Assembly (NCBI RefSeq): GCF_035555955.1
Contig: NZ_DATMGA010000018.1
Location: 1-64,000 of the forward strand
Reading direction: 5' to 3'
Length of the DNA: 64,000 nucleotides
From: Eoetvoesia sp035555955
GTDB taxonomy: Bacteria > Pseudomonadota > Gammaproteobacteria > Burkholderiales > Burkholderiaceae_B
Part shown: one piece after another, positions 16,406-23,936 of the stretch
Layout: each line of letters opens with the position of its first letter
Numbering within the stretch: the stretch's first letter is position 1
Position numbers and translations under genes: made by a program
The notes under the pieces: generated by a model
Databases searched by the model: none
The model's input: the letters and a program-made list of their open reading frames with translations, nothing else
What the model was told of the DNA's origin: nothing

Positions 16406-16590
16406 GCGGCGTCCGGCGATGCGGGGGCCTGCAGGGAGCGTGCCTCGTTTTCGAGCATGACGGGGATGCCGTCGCGAATCGGGAAGGCGAGCCGGTCGGC
16501 GGCGCAAATCAGTTCGTGGTGCTCGCGGTCGTGGCGCAACGGGCCTTTGCACAGCGGGCAGACCAGGATTTCAAGCAAGTGAGATTCCAC
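16402..16590 (-). CDS. Trm112-like zinc-ribbon protein (YcaR type)
   Basis: Small protein of 62 residues. It begins at a GTG (16590) and has ILVCPLCKGPL, the CPxCKG knuckle of the Trm112/YcaR family, followed by LICAADRLAFPIRDGIPVML. Only one CxxC pair plus a later Cys is present. In this family the protein usually accompanies lpxK and kdsB, as here. Its biochemical role in bacteria is unsettled; eukaryotic Trm112 activates methyltransferases. It starts 23 bases after lpxK. Confidence 0.88.
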   Translation of the reverse strand: MESHLLEILVCPLCKGPLRHDREHHELICAADRLAFPIRDGIPVMLENEARSLQAPASPDAA

Positions 16591-16613
16591 AGGCGGCTCC
16601 AGGCGGTTTAGTG

Positions 16614-17693
16614 TCAAGCAAAGAGTGTAATGCTCTCGGCGTTTTTTTTCTCGGCGATGGCGTGCAGTTTTGCGTCCAGGCCGTCCAGCCAGCCCGGATC
16701 GGAAAACTGCGGGGCCACCATGACCACCCACAGGCGCGGGTCGTCGAAGCGCGCGCACTTTACCGCATCCTTGGCGGTGATGAGAATATGCTTTGCGGTC
16801 AGGGCGCTGAACGGAGAGCGGCTGTAGTCGTCGTGGTCGGGCAGGGCGATGGCGGCCGACAGTGTCAGGCCCTGGGCGCGCAACATGGAGAAGAAGCGTT
16901 CGGGCTGGCCGATGGCCGCCACGGCGGCGATGCTGCCGTCGGCTTCGCGGGCCAGCCATTCGGGCCAGCTTGCGCTGCGGCCCGAAACCAGGTGGACGAG
17001 CCGTTCCGGGCACAGGCTCATGGTCAGTTGCCGCGCGGCTATGTCCAGGCGGGGCGGCGCCGATTGGCCGGCTGCCAGGTTGGTGATCACATAGTCCACC
17101 TGGTTCAGCTTGTCCGCGGGCTCGCGCAGCGGGCCGGCCGGCAGCAGCCGGCCATTGCCCACGCCCCGCGCGTCCTGCACGACGATTTCGATGTCGCGCC
17201 GCAGGGCCAGGTGCTGCAGCCCGTCGTCCGAGATGACGACATCCACGTCGGGGTAGGCGCGGACCAGGGCTTGCAGCGCCAGATTGCGCTGCGGGTGTAC
17301 CGCCAGCGGCGTGCCGGTGGCGCGTGCTATGAGCGCTGGTTCGTCGCCGAACCCCGCCGCGTCCAGGCGGCCTTGCCCTGTGCGGGGAGCCCCCTTGAGC
17401 TTCACGCCATAGCCCCGGCTGATGACGCCCGGATGCCAGCCTTTGGCCCGCAAGGCGTTGGCTACGGCGATGACGACCGGGGTTTTGCCCGTGCCCCCCA
17501 CCAGGATGTTGCCGACGACGATGACCGGTCGGGTTTCTTGCGGCGCCGAATCGGGCCTGTCCAGGAAACGCTTGCGCTTGCCGAGCACGGCCAGGCGGAC
17601 CAGCCAGGACAGCGGCAGCAAAAGCGTGCTGCCCAGGCCTTTGCCTTGCCACATGCGATGCAAGCGTTCGAGGTGGGCGGAAGGGGCTTTCAA
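16614..17693 (-). CDS. lpxK: Tetraacyldisaccharide 4'-kinase
   Basis: Phosphorylates the lipid A precursor at the 4' position at the inner face of the inner membrane. P-loop VGGTGKTPVV near 65-74, preceded by the membrane-associating LLLPLSWLVRL near 24-34. The 359-residue model begins at a TTG overlapping the exbD stop (TTGA), implying coupling; an ATG at 17654 would give 346 residues and removes only the first 13. Neither has a clear ribosome site. Neighbours kdsB, adk and exbBD match the usual betaproteobacterial order. Confidence 0.93.
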   Translation of the reverse strand: MKAPSAHLERLHRMWQGKGLGSTLLLPLSWLVRLAVLGKRKRFLDRPDSAPQETRPVIVVGNILVGGTGKTPVVIAVANALRAKGWHPGVISRGYGVKLKGAPRTGQGRLDAAGFGDEPALIARATGTPLAVHPQRNLALQALVRAYPDVDVVISDDGLQHLALRRDIEIVVQDARGVGNGRLLPAGPLREPADKLNQVDYVITNLAAGQSAPPRLDIAARQLTMSLCPERLVHLVSGRSASWPEWLAREADGSIAAVAAIGQPERFFSMLRAQGLTLSAAIALPDHDDYSRSPFSALTAKHILITAKDAVKCARFDDPRLWVVMVAPQFSDPGWLDGLDAKLHAIAEKKNAESITLFA

Positions 17694-18106
17694 TGCGGGC
17701 TTTGGGTGGCGAAGTTGATGCGGTGGATGTCTGCCTGGCGCGCCGCTTCCATGACCCGTACGACAGACTCGTGGGAGCTCAGTGCATCGGCATTGATGAC
17801 CAGGGTGGGCTCTTTGCCCGCCGCGACGGCATCCCGCAGCGCCGCGGCGATATCGGCGATATCCCGTCCGGCGATCAGATTGCCGTCCAGCGCGTAAAGG
17901 CCGTCCTGGCTGACGGCAATGTCGATAGCCTCGGCATTCGGCGTGCTGTCGGCCTGGGCCTGGGGAAGATCGATCTTGAGCTGCCTGATTCGGGTGAACG
18001 TAGTGGTGGCGGTCAGGAATATGACGATGACCAGCAGGACGTCGATGAGCGGGATGAGATTGATTTCCAGCTCATCGCCGCCGGTTTTGCGGCGGCGAAA
18101 ATTCAT
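17690..18106 (-). CDS. exbD: ExbD/TolR-type biopolymer transport protein
   Basis: 138 residues with one N-terminal membrane helix (about 17-37) carrying the proton-relevant Asp in NLIPLIDVLLVIVIF, then a periplasmic domain. It partners the ExbB-like protein from the gene upstream (42-base gap) to convert proton flow into mechanical work for TonB or Tol. No tonB or tol genes are nearby; its place in an LPS-gene operon is the usual one in this group. Confidence 0.9.
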   Translation of the reverse strand: MNFRRRKTGGDELEINLIPLIDVLLVIVIFLTATTTFTRIRQLKIDLPQAQADSTPNAEAIDIAVSQDGLYALDGNLIAGRDIADIAAALRDAVAAGKEPTLVINADALSSHESVVRVMEAARQADIHRINFATQSPH

Positions 18107-18148
18107 GGCTGCACTCCCTTGTGGGCGATTTGCCGGGCGCTGTTGTCG

Positions 18149-18766
18149 TCAGCGCGGCTCATGGGGACGCTCTTTGCCGAGGTAGCGGTTCAGCGCGCTG
18201 GCCTGCCTTTCCATCTGGTGCAGGAAGTCGTCGACGCGGGAGCGGAAGTAGCGATGGAAAATCAGGGCCGGAATGGCGATGAGTATGCCAAACCCTGTGT
18301 TGTACAGCGCGATGGAAATGCCGTGAGCCAGTTGCGCCGGATCGCCTCCGGCGGGTGAGTAGGCGGCGAAGATTTCTATCATGCCCACCACCGTGCCGAA
18401 CAGCCCCAGCAGGGGCGCGACGACAGCGATGGTGCCTAGCGCCGGCAGATACCGGCTCAGCCTGTGGGATACGTCCGTGCCGACATCCTCGATGGCGGCC
18501 TGGCGCAGGTGCGGGGGTTCGCTGTTCGCGGCGACGACTTCGGCCAGCACCCGGCCCAGGGGAGAGCTCGTAGCCAGCAGGCTCAGCGCTTCCGGAGTGT
18601 CCTGGCGCTGGCGCACCATCTCGCTTACCTGGGCCAGCAGATTGGGCGGCAGGATCTGCCTGGCCCTTAGCGAGAACAGGCGCTCGATAATGAGGGCCAG
18701 CCCGAAAACCGAGGTGAGCAGCAGCAGCCAGATGGGCCAGCCTGCGCTATGGATGATTTCAAGCAA
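18149..18766 (-). CDS. exbB: ExbB/TolQ/MotA-family proton channel protein
   Basis: 205 residues with three hydrophobic helices: about 10-27, 105-130 and 145-170. The conserved VAPLLGLFGTVVGMIEIF block marks the second helix. It starts at a TTG (18766) with GGAG correctly spaced upstream; no ATG or GTG gives a better start. It is the first gene of the exbB-exbD-lpxK-trm112-kdsB run, with a possible -10 (TATACT on the minus strand, 18806-18811) in front. Confidence 0.9.
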   Translation of the reverse strand: MLEIIHSAGWPIWLLLLTSVFGLALIIERLFSLRARQILPPNLLAQVSEMVRQRQDTPEALSLLATSSPLGRVLAEVVAANSEPPHLRQAAIEDVGTDVSHRLSRYLPALGTIAVVAPLLGLFGTVVGMIEIFAAYSPAGGDPAQLAHGISIALYNTGFGILIAIPALIFHRYFRSRVDDFLHQMERQASALNRYLGKERPHEPR

Positions 18767-19439
18767 TGTATTTCTCCGCCGGGGGACGCGTTGTTCATAG
18801 CTGGGAGTATAGGGTAATGAAGTATTTTAAATTAAGGAGTCTTCGGGCCGGCCGCAAAGGTTTGGCTGATGCGGGTGAATTGTTTTGAGAGCTTGCATGG
18901 CCTCGTGGTTTGCGGCGATGGCCGCCGGGGATTAATCAAAATGGCCTAGATACGGGCTTACAGAAAAAGTATGGCTGAAAAGTCCCGTATTGCTTCAAGA
19001 ATGAAGATAAAACCGCATGTGGCAATGCTCTCGGGCGTCTATCCACAGAAACTGTGGATAATTGTGTGCACAACTGCGCCGATAGGCTTGCTTTAGCTGG
19101 TCTGGAGGTTCGATGGTTAATTTAAGTCCACTGAGGTTTTTTTTGGAAAAATCATATTAATCATAAGCTTATTCGGCTTATATAAGATTTTTTTTAAATT
19201 TGGCCGAAATCGGCCTGATATTTCAAAAAGTTGACGGGTCTTGGTTTCCTGTGGACAGAGTTTCCGCCCGGCGTCAAATTCGGTGCCTTTCAACGGCGGA
19301 TTTTCACGGGTATCCGGCGTTTTCGCGGCAAGGCGGGGCAAGCCCGCAAGAACACGGCTTGGGGTACTATTTCGGAGTTTCCGGCCCGCCGGATATCCGG
19401 CGTTTTCCGGATGGGTTTTATTCTTTTTGGGATTTTCGC
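18767..19439. other. Gene-free gap, 673 bp, with AT-rich segment
   Basis: Between divergent exbB and xseA. I see no convincing gene; a 74-codon frame at 19117-19341 has no coding character. The stretch 19097-19206 is strikingly AT-rich for this genome, with runs of T and A and the dyad CTTAT...ATAAG. GGCCGAAATCGGCC (19202-19215) is a small palindrome and TATCCGGCGTTTT occurs twice (19311 and 19393 areas). DnaA-box-like sequences are listed separately. Confidence 0.6.
19040..19073. promoter_or_regulatory. Cluster of DnaA-box-like sequences
   Basis: TATCCACAG (19040-19048) and CTGTGGATA (19052-19060) form a perfect palindrome with an AAA centre. The right arm extends to TGTGGATAA (19053-19061), an exact consensus DnaA box on the minus strand; the left is 8 of 9. 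TGTGCACAA follows at 19065-19073 and TGTGGACAG at 19250-19258, weaker matches. AT-rich DNA lies 35 bases downstream. Confidence 0.5.
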
Positions 19440-20771
19440 GTGCTTAAGAACGAGATCGTCTTGTCGGTGGCCCAGCTCAACCGCCAGGTGGGGCAATTGC
19501 TGGAGGGGCATTTTTCGCAAGTCTGGGTCAAGGGCGAGGTTTCCAACTTTACCCAGGCGGCGTCGGGGCACTGGTATTTCACCATCAAGGACGAGCGCGC
19601 CTCGGTGCGGGCCGTCATGTTCCGGGGGCGGGCGCAGGCGGTGGGGTTCGTGCCCAAGGCCGGCGAGCGTTTCGAGTTCCGGGCCAGTGTCACGCTGTAC
19701 GAAGCGCGCGGCGACTACCAGTTGCAGGTCGAGACATTGCGGCGCGCGGGGCTGGGCGATCTGCACGAAGCCTTTCTGCTGCTGAAGGAAAAGCTGGCGT
19801 CCGAGGGGCTTTTCGATCCCGAACGCAAAAGACCCATCCCCAGCCTGCCCAAGGCGGTGGGGGTTGTTACCTCGCTGGCCGCCGCCGCATTGCGGGACGT
19901 GCTGTCGGCGTTGCAGCGGCGCGCTCCGCAAGTGCCGGTCATTATTTATCCGGCTCCCGTGCAGGGCGCCGAGGCCGCCGCGCAACTGATCCAGGCCCTG
20001 GACAATGCTGTGCTGCGCAACGAAGTCGACACCATTTTGCTGGTGCGTGGCGGCGGCAGCCTCGAAGACTTATGGAGCTTCAACGACGAAGGCCTGGCCA
20101 GGGCGATTGCGGCAAGCCCCATTCCCGTTATTTGCGGTGTGGGGCACGAAACAGATTTCACCATTGCCGATTTCGTGGCGGATCTGCGCGCGCCCACCCC
20201 GACGGCCGCCGCGGAACTATGCTGTCTGCCTCGACAGGCATGCCTCGACAGAGTGGCGGCAGCCGCTGGAACCCTGGCGGCGCAGCAGTTGCGGCTCATC
20301 GAGCGAGCGTCGCTAAGGCTGGATCGGGCCATCGCCATGCTGATTTCACCGCAACAGCGCCTGGCGCAGCAGGGCGAGCGTCTGCAGGCCCTGAAGGCCC
20401 GCCTGGCCCGCGCGGCCGGGGTGCCGCAAGAGCGCCGCAGGGAGAGCCTGGCCATGGTGCGTGGCCGGTTGGCGCGCATCGACCCTCAGGTGGGGCGCTT
20501 GCGCCGGGATCTCGAGCTGGTGCTGCAGCGTTTGTCGGGCGCCGCGCCGCGTCAATTGGCGCAACAGCGCGCGCGCCTGTCGGCCGCGGCGCTGACGCTG
20601 CAGGCACTGAGTCCGCGAAAAATTCTTGAACGCGGCTATGCCATCGTGAGGGACGAGCACGGAGGCGTGGTGAAAAATGCGTTAGACTTGAGCAAGGGAG
20701 ACCGTCTGAATCTGGAACTGGCGCAAGGCAGTGCCGATGTCCAGGTACAACGCACATCCGGCTTGTTGTAG
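19440..20771 (+). CDS. xseA: Exodeoxyribonuclease VII large subunit
   Basis: Catalytic subunit of the single-strand exonuclease used in repair and recombination. 443 residues from the GTG at 19440: OB-fold region with VWVKGEVSNFTQAASGHWYFTIKD near 29-52, the central nuclease domain with VVTSLAAAALRDVL, GGGSLEDLWSFNDE and CGVGHETDFTIADFVADLRAPTPTAAAE, then a long coiled-coil C-terminus. The start is uncertain: the frame is open to 19200, but upstream codons do not resemble the family, and only a weak GGGA precedes the GTG. The small subunit xseB is not nearby. Confidence 0.92.
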   Translation: MLKNEIVLSVAQLNRQVGQLLEGHFSQVWVKGEVSNFTQAASGHWYFTIKDERASVRAVMFRGRAQAVGFVPKAGERFEFRASVTLYEARGDYQLQVETLRRAGLGDLHEAFLLLKEKLASEGLFDPERKRPIPSLPKAVGVVTSLAAAALRDVLSALQRRAPQVPVIIYPAPVQGAEAAAQLIQALDNAVLRNEVDTILLVRGGGSLEDLWSFNDEGLARAIAASPIPVICGVGHETDFTIADFVADLRAPTPTAAAELCCLPRQACLDRVAAAAGTLAAQQLRLIERASLRLDRAIAMLISPQQRLAQQGERLQALKARLARAAGVPQERRRESLAMVRGRLARIDPQVGRLRRDLELVLQRLSGAAPRQLAQQRARLSAAALTLQALSPRKILERGYAIVRDEHGGVVKNALDLSKGDRLNLELAQGSADVQVQRTSGLL

Positions 20772-20795
20772 GCGGGCGCTTCGGCACCCTACAAT
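20766..20795 (+). promoter_or_regulatory. Candidate sodB promoter with embedded dyad
   Basis: TTGTAG (20766-20771), 18-base spacer, TACAAT (20790-20795). The two elements belong to a dyad TTGTAGG (20766-20772) and CCTACAA (20788-20794), so a dimeric regulator could cover both. The left arm overlaps the xseA stop. Confidence 0.4.
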
Positions 20796-20855
20796 AGGCG
20801 GGTCGCCTGAATTTTAAATCAGTCAACACCGATTTTTTTTTGAAGGATATTGAAC

Positions 20856-21434
20856 ATGGCTTTTACGCTTCCACCCCTTCCGTACGCACTTGATGCCCTG
20901 GCTCCCACCATTTCCAAAGAAACGCTTGAGTTCCACTACGGCAAACATCACCAGGCCTACGTCACCAACCTGAACAACCTTGTTCCGGGAACCGAATTCG
21001 AATCCGCTTCGCTCGAAGATATCGTCAAGAAGGCGTCGGGCGGCATTTTCAACAATGCGGCGCAAGTCTGGAACCACACCTTCTACTGGAACAGCCTGTC
21101 TCCCAACGGCGGCGGCGAACCCACCGGCAAGCTGCTCACTGCCATCAATGCCAAATGGGGCAGCGTTGCCGCGTTCAAGGAAGCCTTCAACAAATCGGCG
21201 GCCGGCAACTTCGGTTCGGGCTGGACCTGGCTGGTCAAGAAGGCCGACGGCTCGCTCGATATCGTCAATACCAGCAATGCCGCCACGCCCCTGACCACCT
21301 CCGACGTGGCCCTGCTCACCTGTGACGTCTGGGAGCACGCCTACTACATCGACTACCGCAATGCGCGTCCGAAGTACCTGGAAAGCTACTGGAACCTCGT
21401 CAATTGGGATTTCGCGGCCAAGAACCTGGGCTGA
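20856..21434 (+). CDS. sodB: Superoxide dismutase, Fe type
   Basis: Converts superoxide to oxygen and peroxide in the cytoplasm. 192 residues. Metal ligands are visible as His in HYGKHHQAYV (near 27), His in AAQVWNHTFYWN (near 74), and Asp/His in DVWEHAYYIDYRN (near 157/161). The Gln in NNAAQVWNH and the segment NFGSGWTWLV match iron enzymes closely. AAGGA lies eight bases before the ATG at 20856; a TTG two codons earlier is not needed. Followed by two hairpins, the second a good terminator. Confidence 0.96.
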   Translation: MAFTLPPLPYALDALAPTISKETLEFHYGKHHQAYVTNLNNLVPGTEFESASLEDIVKKASGGIFNNAAQVWNHTFYWNSLSPNGGGEPTGKLLTAINAKWGSVAAFKEAFNKSAAGNFGSGWTWLVKKADGSLDIVNTSNAATPLTTSDVALLTCDVWEHAYYIDYRNARPKYLESYWNLVNWDFAAKNLG

Positions 21435-21528
21435 TTCCTTCCCAATCCTGGCCCGGGCCTTTGGCCCGGTCTGGATGGCGCCTGGGGCCGCCTGGCCCCG
21501 TCCCCCGGTCCAACTGGCCCGGATGCCG

Positions 21529-21557
21529 GAACCCCCGCCTGCGGGGGTTCTTTGTTT
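21529..21557 (+). terminator. Terminator of sodB
   Basis: GAACCCCCGC (21529-21538), CT loop, GCGGGGGTTC (21541-21550), then TTTGTTT. An upstream hairpin CCGGGCC-TTT-GGCCCGG (21454-21470) lacks a T run. Confidence 0.88.
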
Positions 21558-21615
21558 ATTGAGCTAAGATAGCGTTATTGTTTTTTTCGATCTTCGACTG
21601 CTCAGGATCCCAACT

Positions 21616-22821
21616 ATGACAACTCAAGCTTTTATTTGCGATGCAATCCGTACTCCTTTTGGCCGCTACGGCGGGTCGTTGGCGGCGGTTCGCGCCGATG
21701 ACCTGGGGGCTGCCCCCCTCAAGTCGCTGATGCAGCGCAATGCCAACGTCGATTGGTCCCGCCTGGACGACGTCCTGTTCGGCTGCGCCAATCAGGCGGG
21801 CGAGGACAACCGCAACGTGGCCCGCATGTCCACGCTGCTGGCCGGCTTGCCGGTAAGTGTGCCGGGCGCCACCATCAACCGCTTGTGCGGTTCGGGGCTC
21901 GACGCCATCGGCACGGCGGCCCGCGCCATCCGTTCGGGCGATTCCAGCTTCCTGCTGGCCGGGGGGGTCGAAAGCATGAGCCGCGCGCCGTTCGTGACGG
22001 GCAAGGCTGAAACCGCGTTTTCCCGCAGCGCCGCCATCTACGACACCACCATAGGCTGGCGCTTCGTCAACAAGCTCATGAAGTCCCAGTACGGTGTGGA
22101 CTCCATGCCCGAAACGGCCGAAAACGTAGCCGATCAGTTCAAGGTTTCACGCGAAGACCAGGACATCTTCGCCCTGGCCAGCCAGACCAAGGCGGCGGCG
22201 GCCCAAAAAGCCGGCATCCTCGGTGAAGAAATCACCGCGGTATCCATTCCCCAGAAAAAAGGCGATCCCATCGTCGTGGATACCGACGAGCATCCCCGTG
22301 CAACGACCATGGAAGCGCTGGCGCGCCTCAAGCCCATCGTCCGTCCCGACGGCACCATTACGGCCGGCAATGCGTCTGGTGTCAACGACGGCGCGTGCGC
22401 CCTGATCCTGGCGTCCGAAGCGGCGGCCAAGGAACAAGGGCTGGTGCCGCGCGCCCGCGTGGTGGCCATGGCCACGGCGGGTGTCGAGCCGCGCATCATG
22501 GGCATCGGGCCAGCTCCGGCCTCGCAAAAGGCCTTGGCCCTGGCCGGCCTTTCCATCGACCAAATGGACGTCATCGAACTCAACGAGGCCTTTGCGTCGC
22601 AAGGCCTGGCGGTATTGCGGATGCTGGGCGTGGCCGATGACGATCCCCGCGTCAACCCCAATGGCGGCGCGATTGCGCTGGGCCATCCCTTGGGCGCCAG
22701 CGGCGCCCGCCTGGCCATCACGGCAGTCAATCAGTTGCATCGCAGCGGCGGCCGCTACGCGCTGTGCACCATGTGCATCGGCGTCGGCCAGGGCATCGCG
22801 GTCATCCTCGAGCGCGTTTAA
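21616..22821 (+). CDS. pcaF: 3-oxoadipyl-CoA thiolase
   Basis: Cleaves 3-oxoadipyl-CoA to succinyl-CoA and acetyl-CoA, the last step of the beta-ketoadipate and phenylacetate routes. 401 residues. The acyl-accepting Cys is in INRLCGSGLDAIG near 93, His in GGAIALGHPLGASGAR near 355, and the second Cys in CTMCIGVGQG near 390. The opening AFICDAIRTPFGRYGG and the full length match the PcaF/PaaJ subgroup better than general acetyl-CoA acetyltransferases. No other pca or paa gene is nearby, so it is a detached pathway member; a general thiolase role remains possible. Confidence 0.85.
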   Translation: MTTQAFICDAIRTPFGRYGGSLAAVRADDLGAAPLKSLMQRNANVDWSRLDDVLFGCANQAGEDNRNVARMSTLLAGLPVSVPGATINRLCGSGLDAIGTAARAIRSGDSSFLLAGGVESMSRAPFVTGKAETAFSRSAAIYDTTIGWRFVNKLMKSQYGVDSMPETAENVADQFKVSREDQDIFALASQTKAAAAQKAGILGEEITAVSIPQKKGDPIVVDTDEHPRATTMEALARLKPIVRPDGTITAGNASGVNDGACALILASEAAAKEQGLVPRARVVAMATAGVEPRIMGIGPAPASQKALALAGLSIDQMDVIELNEAFASQGLAVLRMLGVADDDPRVNPNGGAIALGHPLGASGARLAITAVNQLHRSGGRYALCTMCIGVGQGIAVILERV

Positions 22822-22873
22822 GCGCCGTCAACCGGCAACTGCGGCCGGCCGGATGCCGGCCGGATCGCCTGGA

Positions 22874-22942
22874 TCCCGCCGCTGGCGGGACGATGAAAGG
22901 GGGCTTTTTTTCAGGTGCGTGGATCTGAAGAAAAGCCCCCTT
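22874..22942. terminator. Stacked hairpins between convergent thiolase and DUF192 genes
   Basis: First TCCCGCC-GCT-GGCGGGA (22874-22890). Then a long stem, 22897-22914 with 22925-22942, 18 bp with one mismatch, containing AAGGGGGCTTTT and its complement. T runs occur on both strands, so it can end both transcripts. Confidence 0.8.
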
Positions 22943-22957
22943 GGTTTTGGAGGCACG

Positions 22958-23473
22958 CTAGGGCCGGGGCAGGCCTGAAACCCGCGTTCCGGCTGCAACA
23001 CCGTGGCTGGCAAACCAGCTTTTGTTCATTTCAAGCGCGTACCTGATGGGCTTGGCAGGGCAGTGGGGCTGTTCGCTCAAAGGCTGCATCTCGGTCGTGT
23101 TCACGACTTCTCCCTTGGCGTCGATGAAGGCGATCGAAAGCGGCAAGGGGGTGTTTTTCATCCAGAAGCAATAGACGTCGGTCGTGTCGAAGACGAACAG
23201 CATGCCGTGATTCTCGGGCAGCGATTTGCGGTGCATCAGGCCGTAGGCCCGGGTGGCTTCGGTAGAGGCGATTTCGGCGTTGACGGCGGACGTGCCGACC
23301 TGCAGTTCGGTGGTCGGCAGCAACGCAGCTTGTGCCGCGGCGAGCTGCGGAATTAAACTGGCAGACAGGATCGCGGCAAGGCGGATAAGGCGGTTTTTTA
23401 CGGGGTTGTATCGGCTTCGGGCGCAGAAAAAAACGGGATTGAAAAATCCCGTCGTATGGAAGCGTAAAAACAT
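22958..23473 (-). CDS. DUF192 family exported protein
   Basis: 171 residues from the ATG at 23473. A hydrophobic stretch near residues 27-47 ending LAAAQA looks like a signal peptide core, followed by a DUF192 domain with AYGLMHRKSLPENHGMLFVF and CFWMKNTPLPLSIAFID. Family function is unknown. The start is awkward: no ATG or GTG lies closer to the signal, no ribosome site precedes 23473, and the hairpin that should terminate the csp transcript falls inside codons 8-14. Same strand as csp with only 28 bases between, so read-through is possible. Confidence 0.75.
   Translation of the reverse strand: MFLRFHTTGFFNPVFFCARSRYNPVKNRLIRLAAILSASLIPQLAAAQAALLPTTELQVGTSAVNAEIASTEATRAYGLMHRKSLPENHGMLFVFDTTDVYCFWMKNTPLPLSIAFIDAKGEVVNTTEMQPLSEQPHCPAKPIRYALEMNKSWFASHGVAAGTRVSGLPRP
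23426..23452 (-). terminator. Terminator-like hairpin after the cold-shock gene, inside the DUF192 frame
   Basis: ACGGGATT (23433-23440), GAAA, AATCCCGT (23445-23452), with seven T following on the minus strand. It is 50 bases past the csp stop, ideal for a csp terminator, yet lies downstream of the DUF192 start codon. Confidence 0.7.
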
Positions 23474-23501
23474 TGTTTGTTTTTTGTTATGAGATGCGCG
23501 A

Positions 23502-23747
23502 TCAGGCAGCCGTGATGTTGAGAGCTTGCTTTCCCTTGGGGCCCTGGGCGATTTCAAAGGCAACCTTTTGGCCCTCTTTAAGGGTTTTGAAGCCGTTCAT
23601 TTGAATGGACGAAAAATGGGCGAACAGGTCTTCGCCGCCGTTGTCGGGCGTAATGAAGCCGAAGCCCTTGGCGTCATTGAACCATTTGACGGTGCCCGTC
23701 AATTTTTGGGTGTTTTCAGGAGTGGAGGTGGTGCTTGAATCAGACAT
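23502..23747 (-). CDS. Cold-shock domain protein
   Basis: 81-residue nucleic-acid chaperone. The cold-shock domain starts at KLTGTVKWFNDAKGFGFITP, with RNP1 KGFGFITP near 27-34 and RNP2-like DLFAHFSSI near 40-48. It has a 14-residue polar N-terminal tail, longer than CspA, with no internal start codon to remove it. AGAGG precedes the ATG. The neighbourhood (csp, clpS, clpA) matches the cspD location in enteric bacteria, so a CspD-like role is possible but not shown. Confidence 0.93.
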   Translation of the reverse strand: MSDSSTTSTPENTQKLTGTVKWFNDAKGFGFITPDNGGEDLFAHFSSIQMNGFKTLKEGQKVAFEIAQGPKGKQALNITAA

Positions 23748-23807
23748 ACGTACTGCCTCTCGACTTTAGTGTAAGGTTGAAACTTGACTACAAGGGTTGC
23801 TTCTAGC

Positions 23808-23936
23808 CTTGAAATTTCTGGGGGTGGCTACCAAATATGCTTACTAAATACTTAGTAACACTCAGAACATTACGATAATGCGTAACTTACCCCGAAATAG
23901 TCAACTATGGTAACTACTTATATTTAATATTTATTT
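23808..23936 (+). promoter_or_regulatory. csp-clpS spacer: heat-shock-like promoter and a run of small dyads
   Basis: CTTGAAA (23808-23814), 13 bases, then CTACCAAAT (23828-23836) resembles a sigma-32 promoter pointing at clpS. Downstream are TTACTAA-ATAC-TTAGTAA (23841-23858), CATTA-CGA-TAATG (23868-23880), GTAAC-TTAC (23882-23890) and TAGT-CA-ACTA, all before the clpS start. The segment is AT-rich. No Shine-Dalgarno sequence is evident for clpS. Confidence 0.4.

Noticed and set aside
19117..19341. 74-codon minus-strand frame in the exbB-xseA gap
   Set aside because: Low-complexity AT-rich end, no ribosome site, no recognisable domain; the segment is better explained as regulatory DNA.
18767..19439. 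Chromosomal replication origin
   Set aside because: Only one exact DnaA box and no dnaA, dnaN, gidA, rnpA or rpmH nearby; reported only as a DnaA-box cluster.
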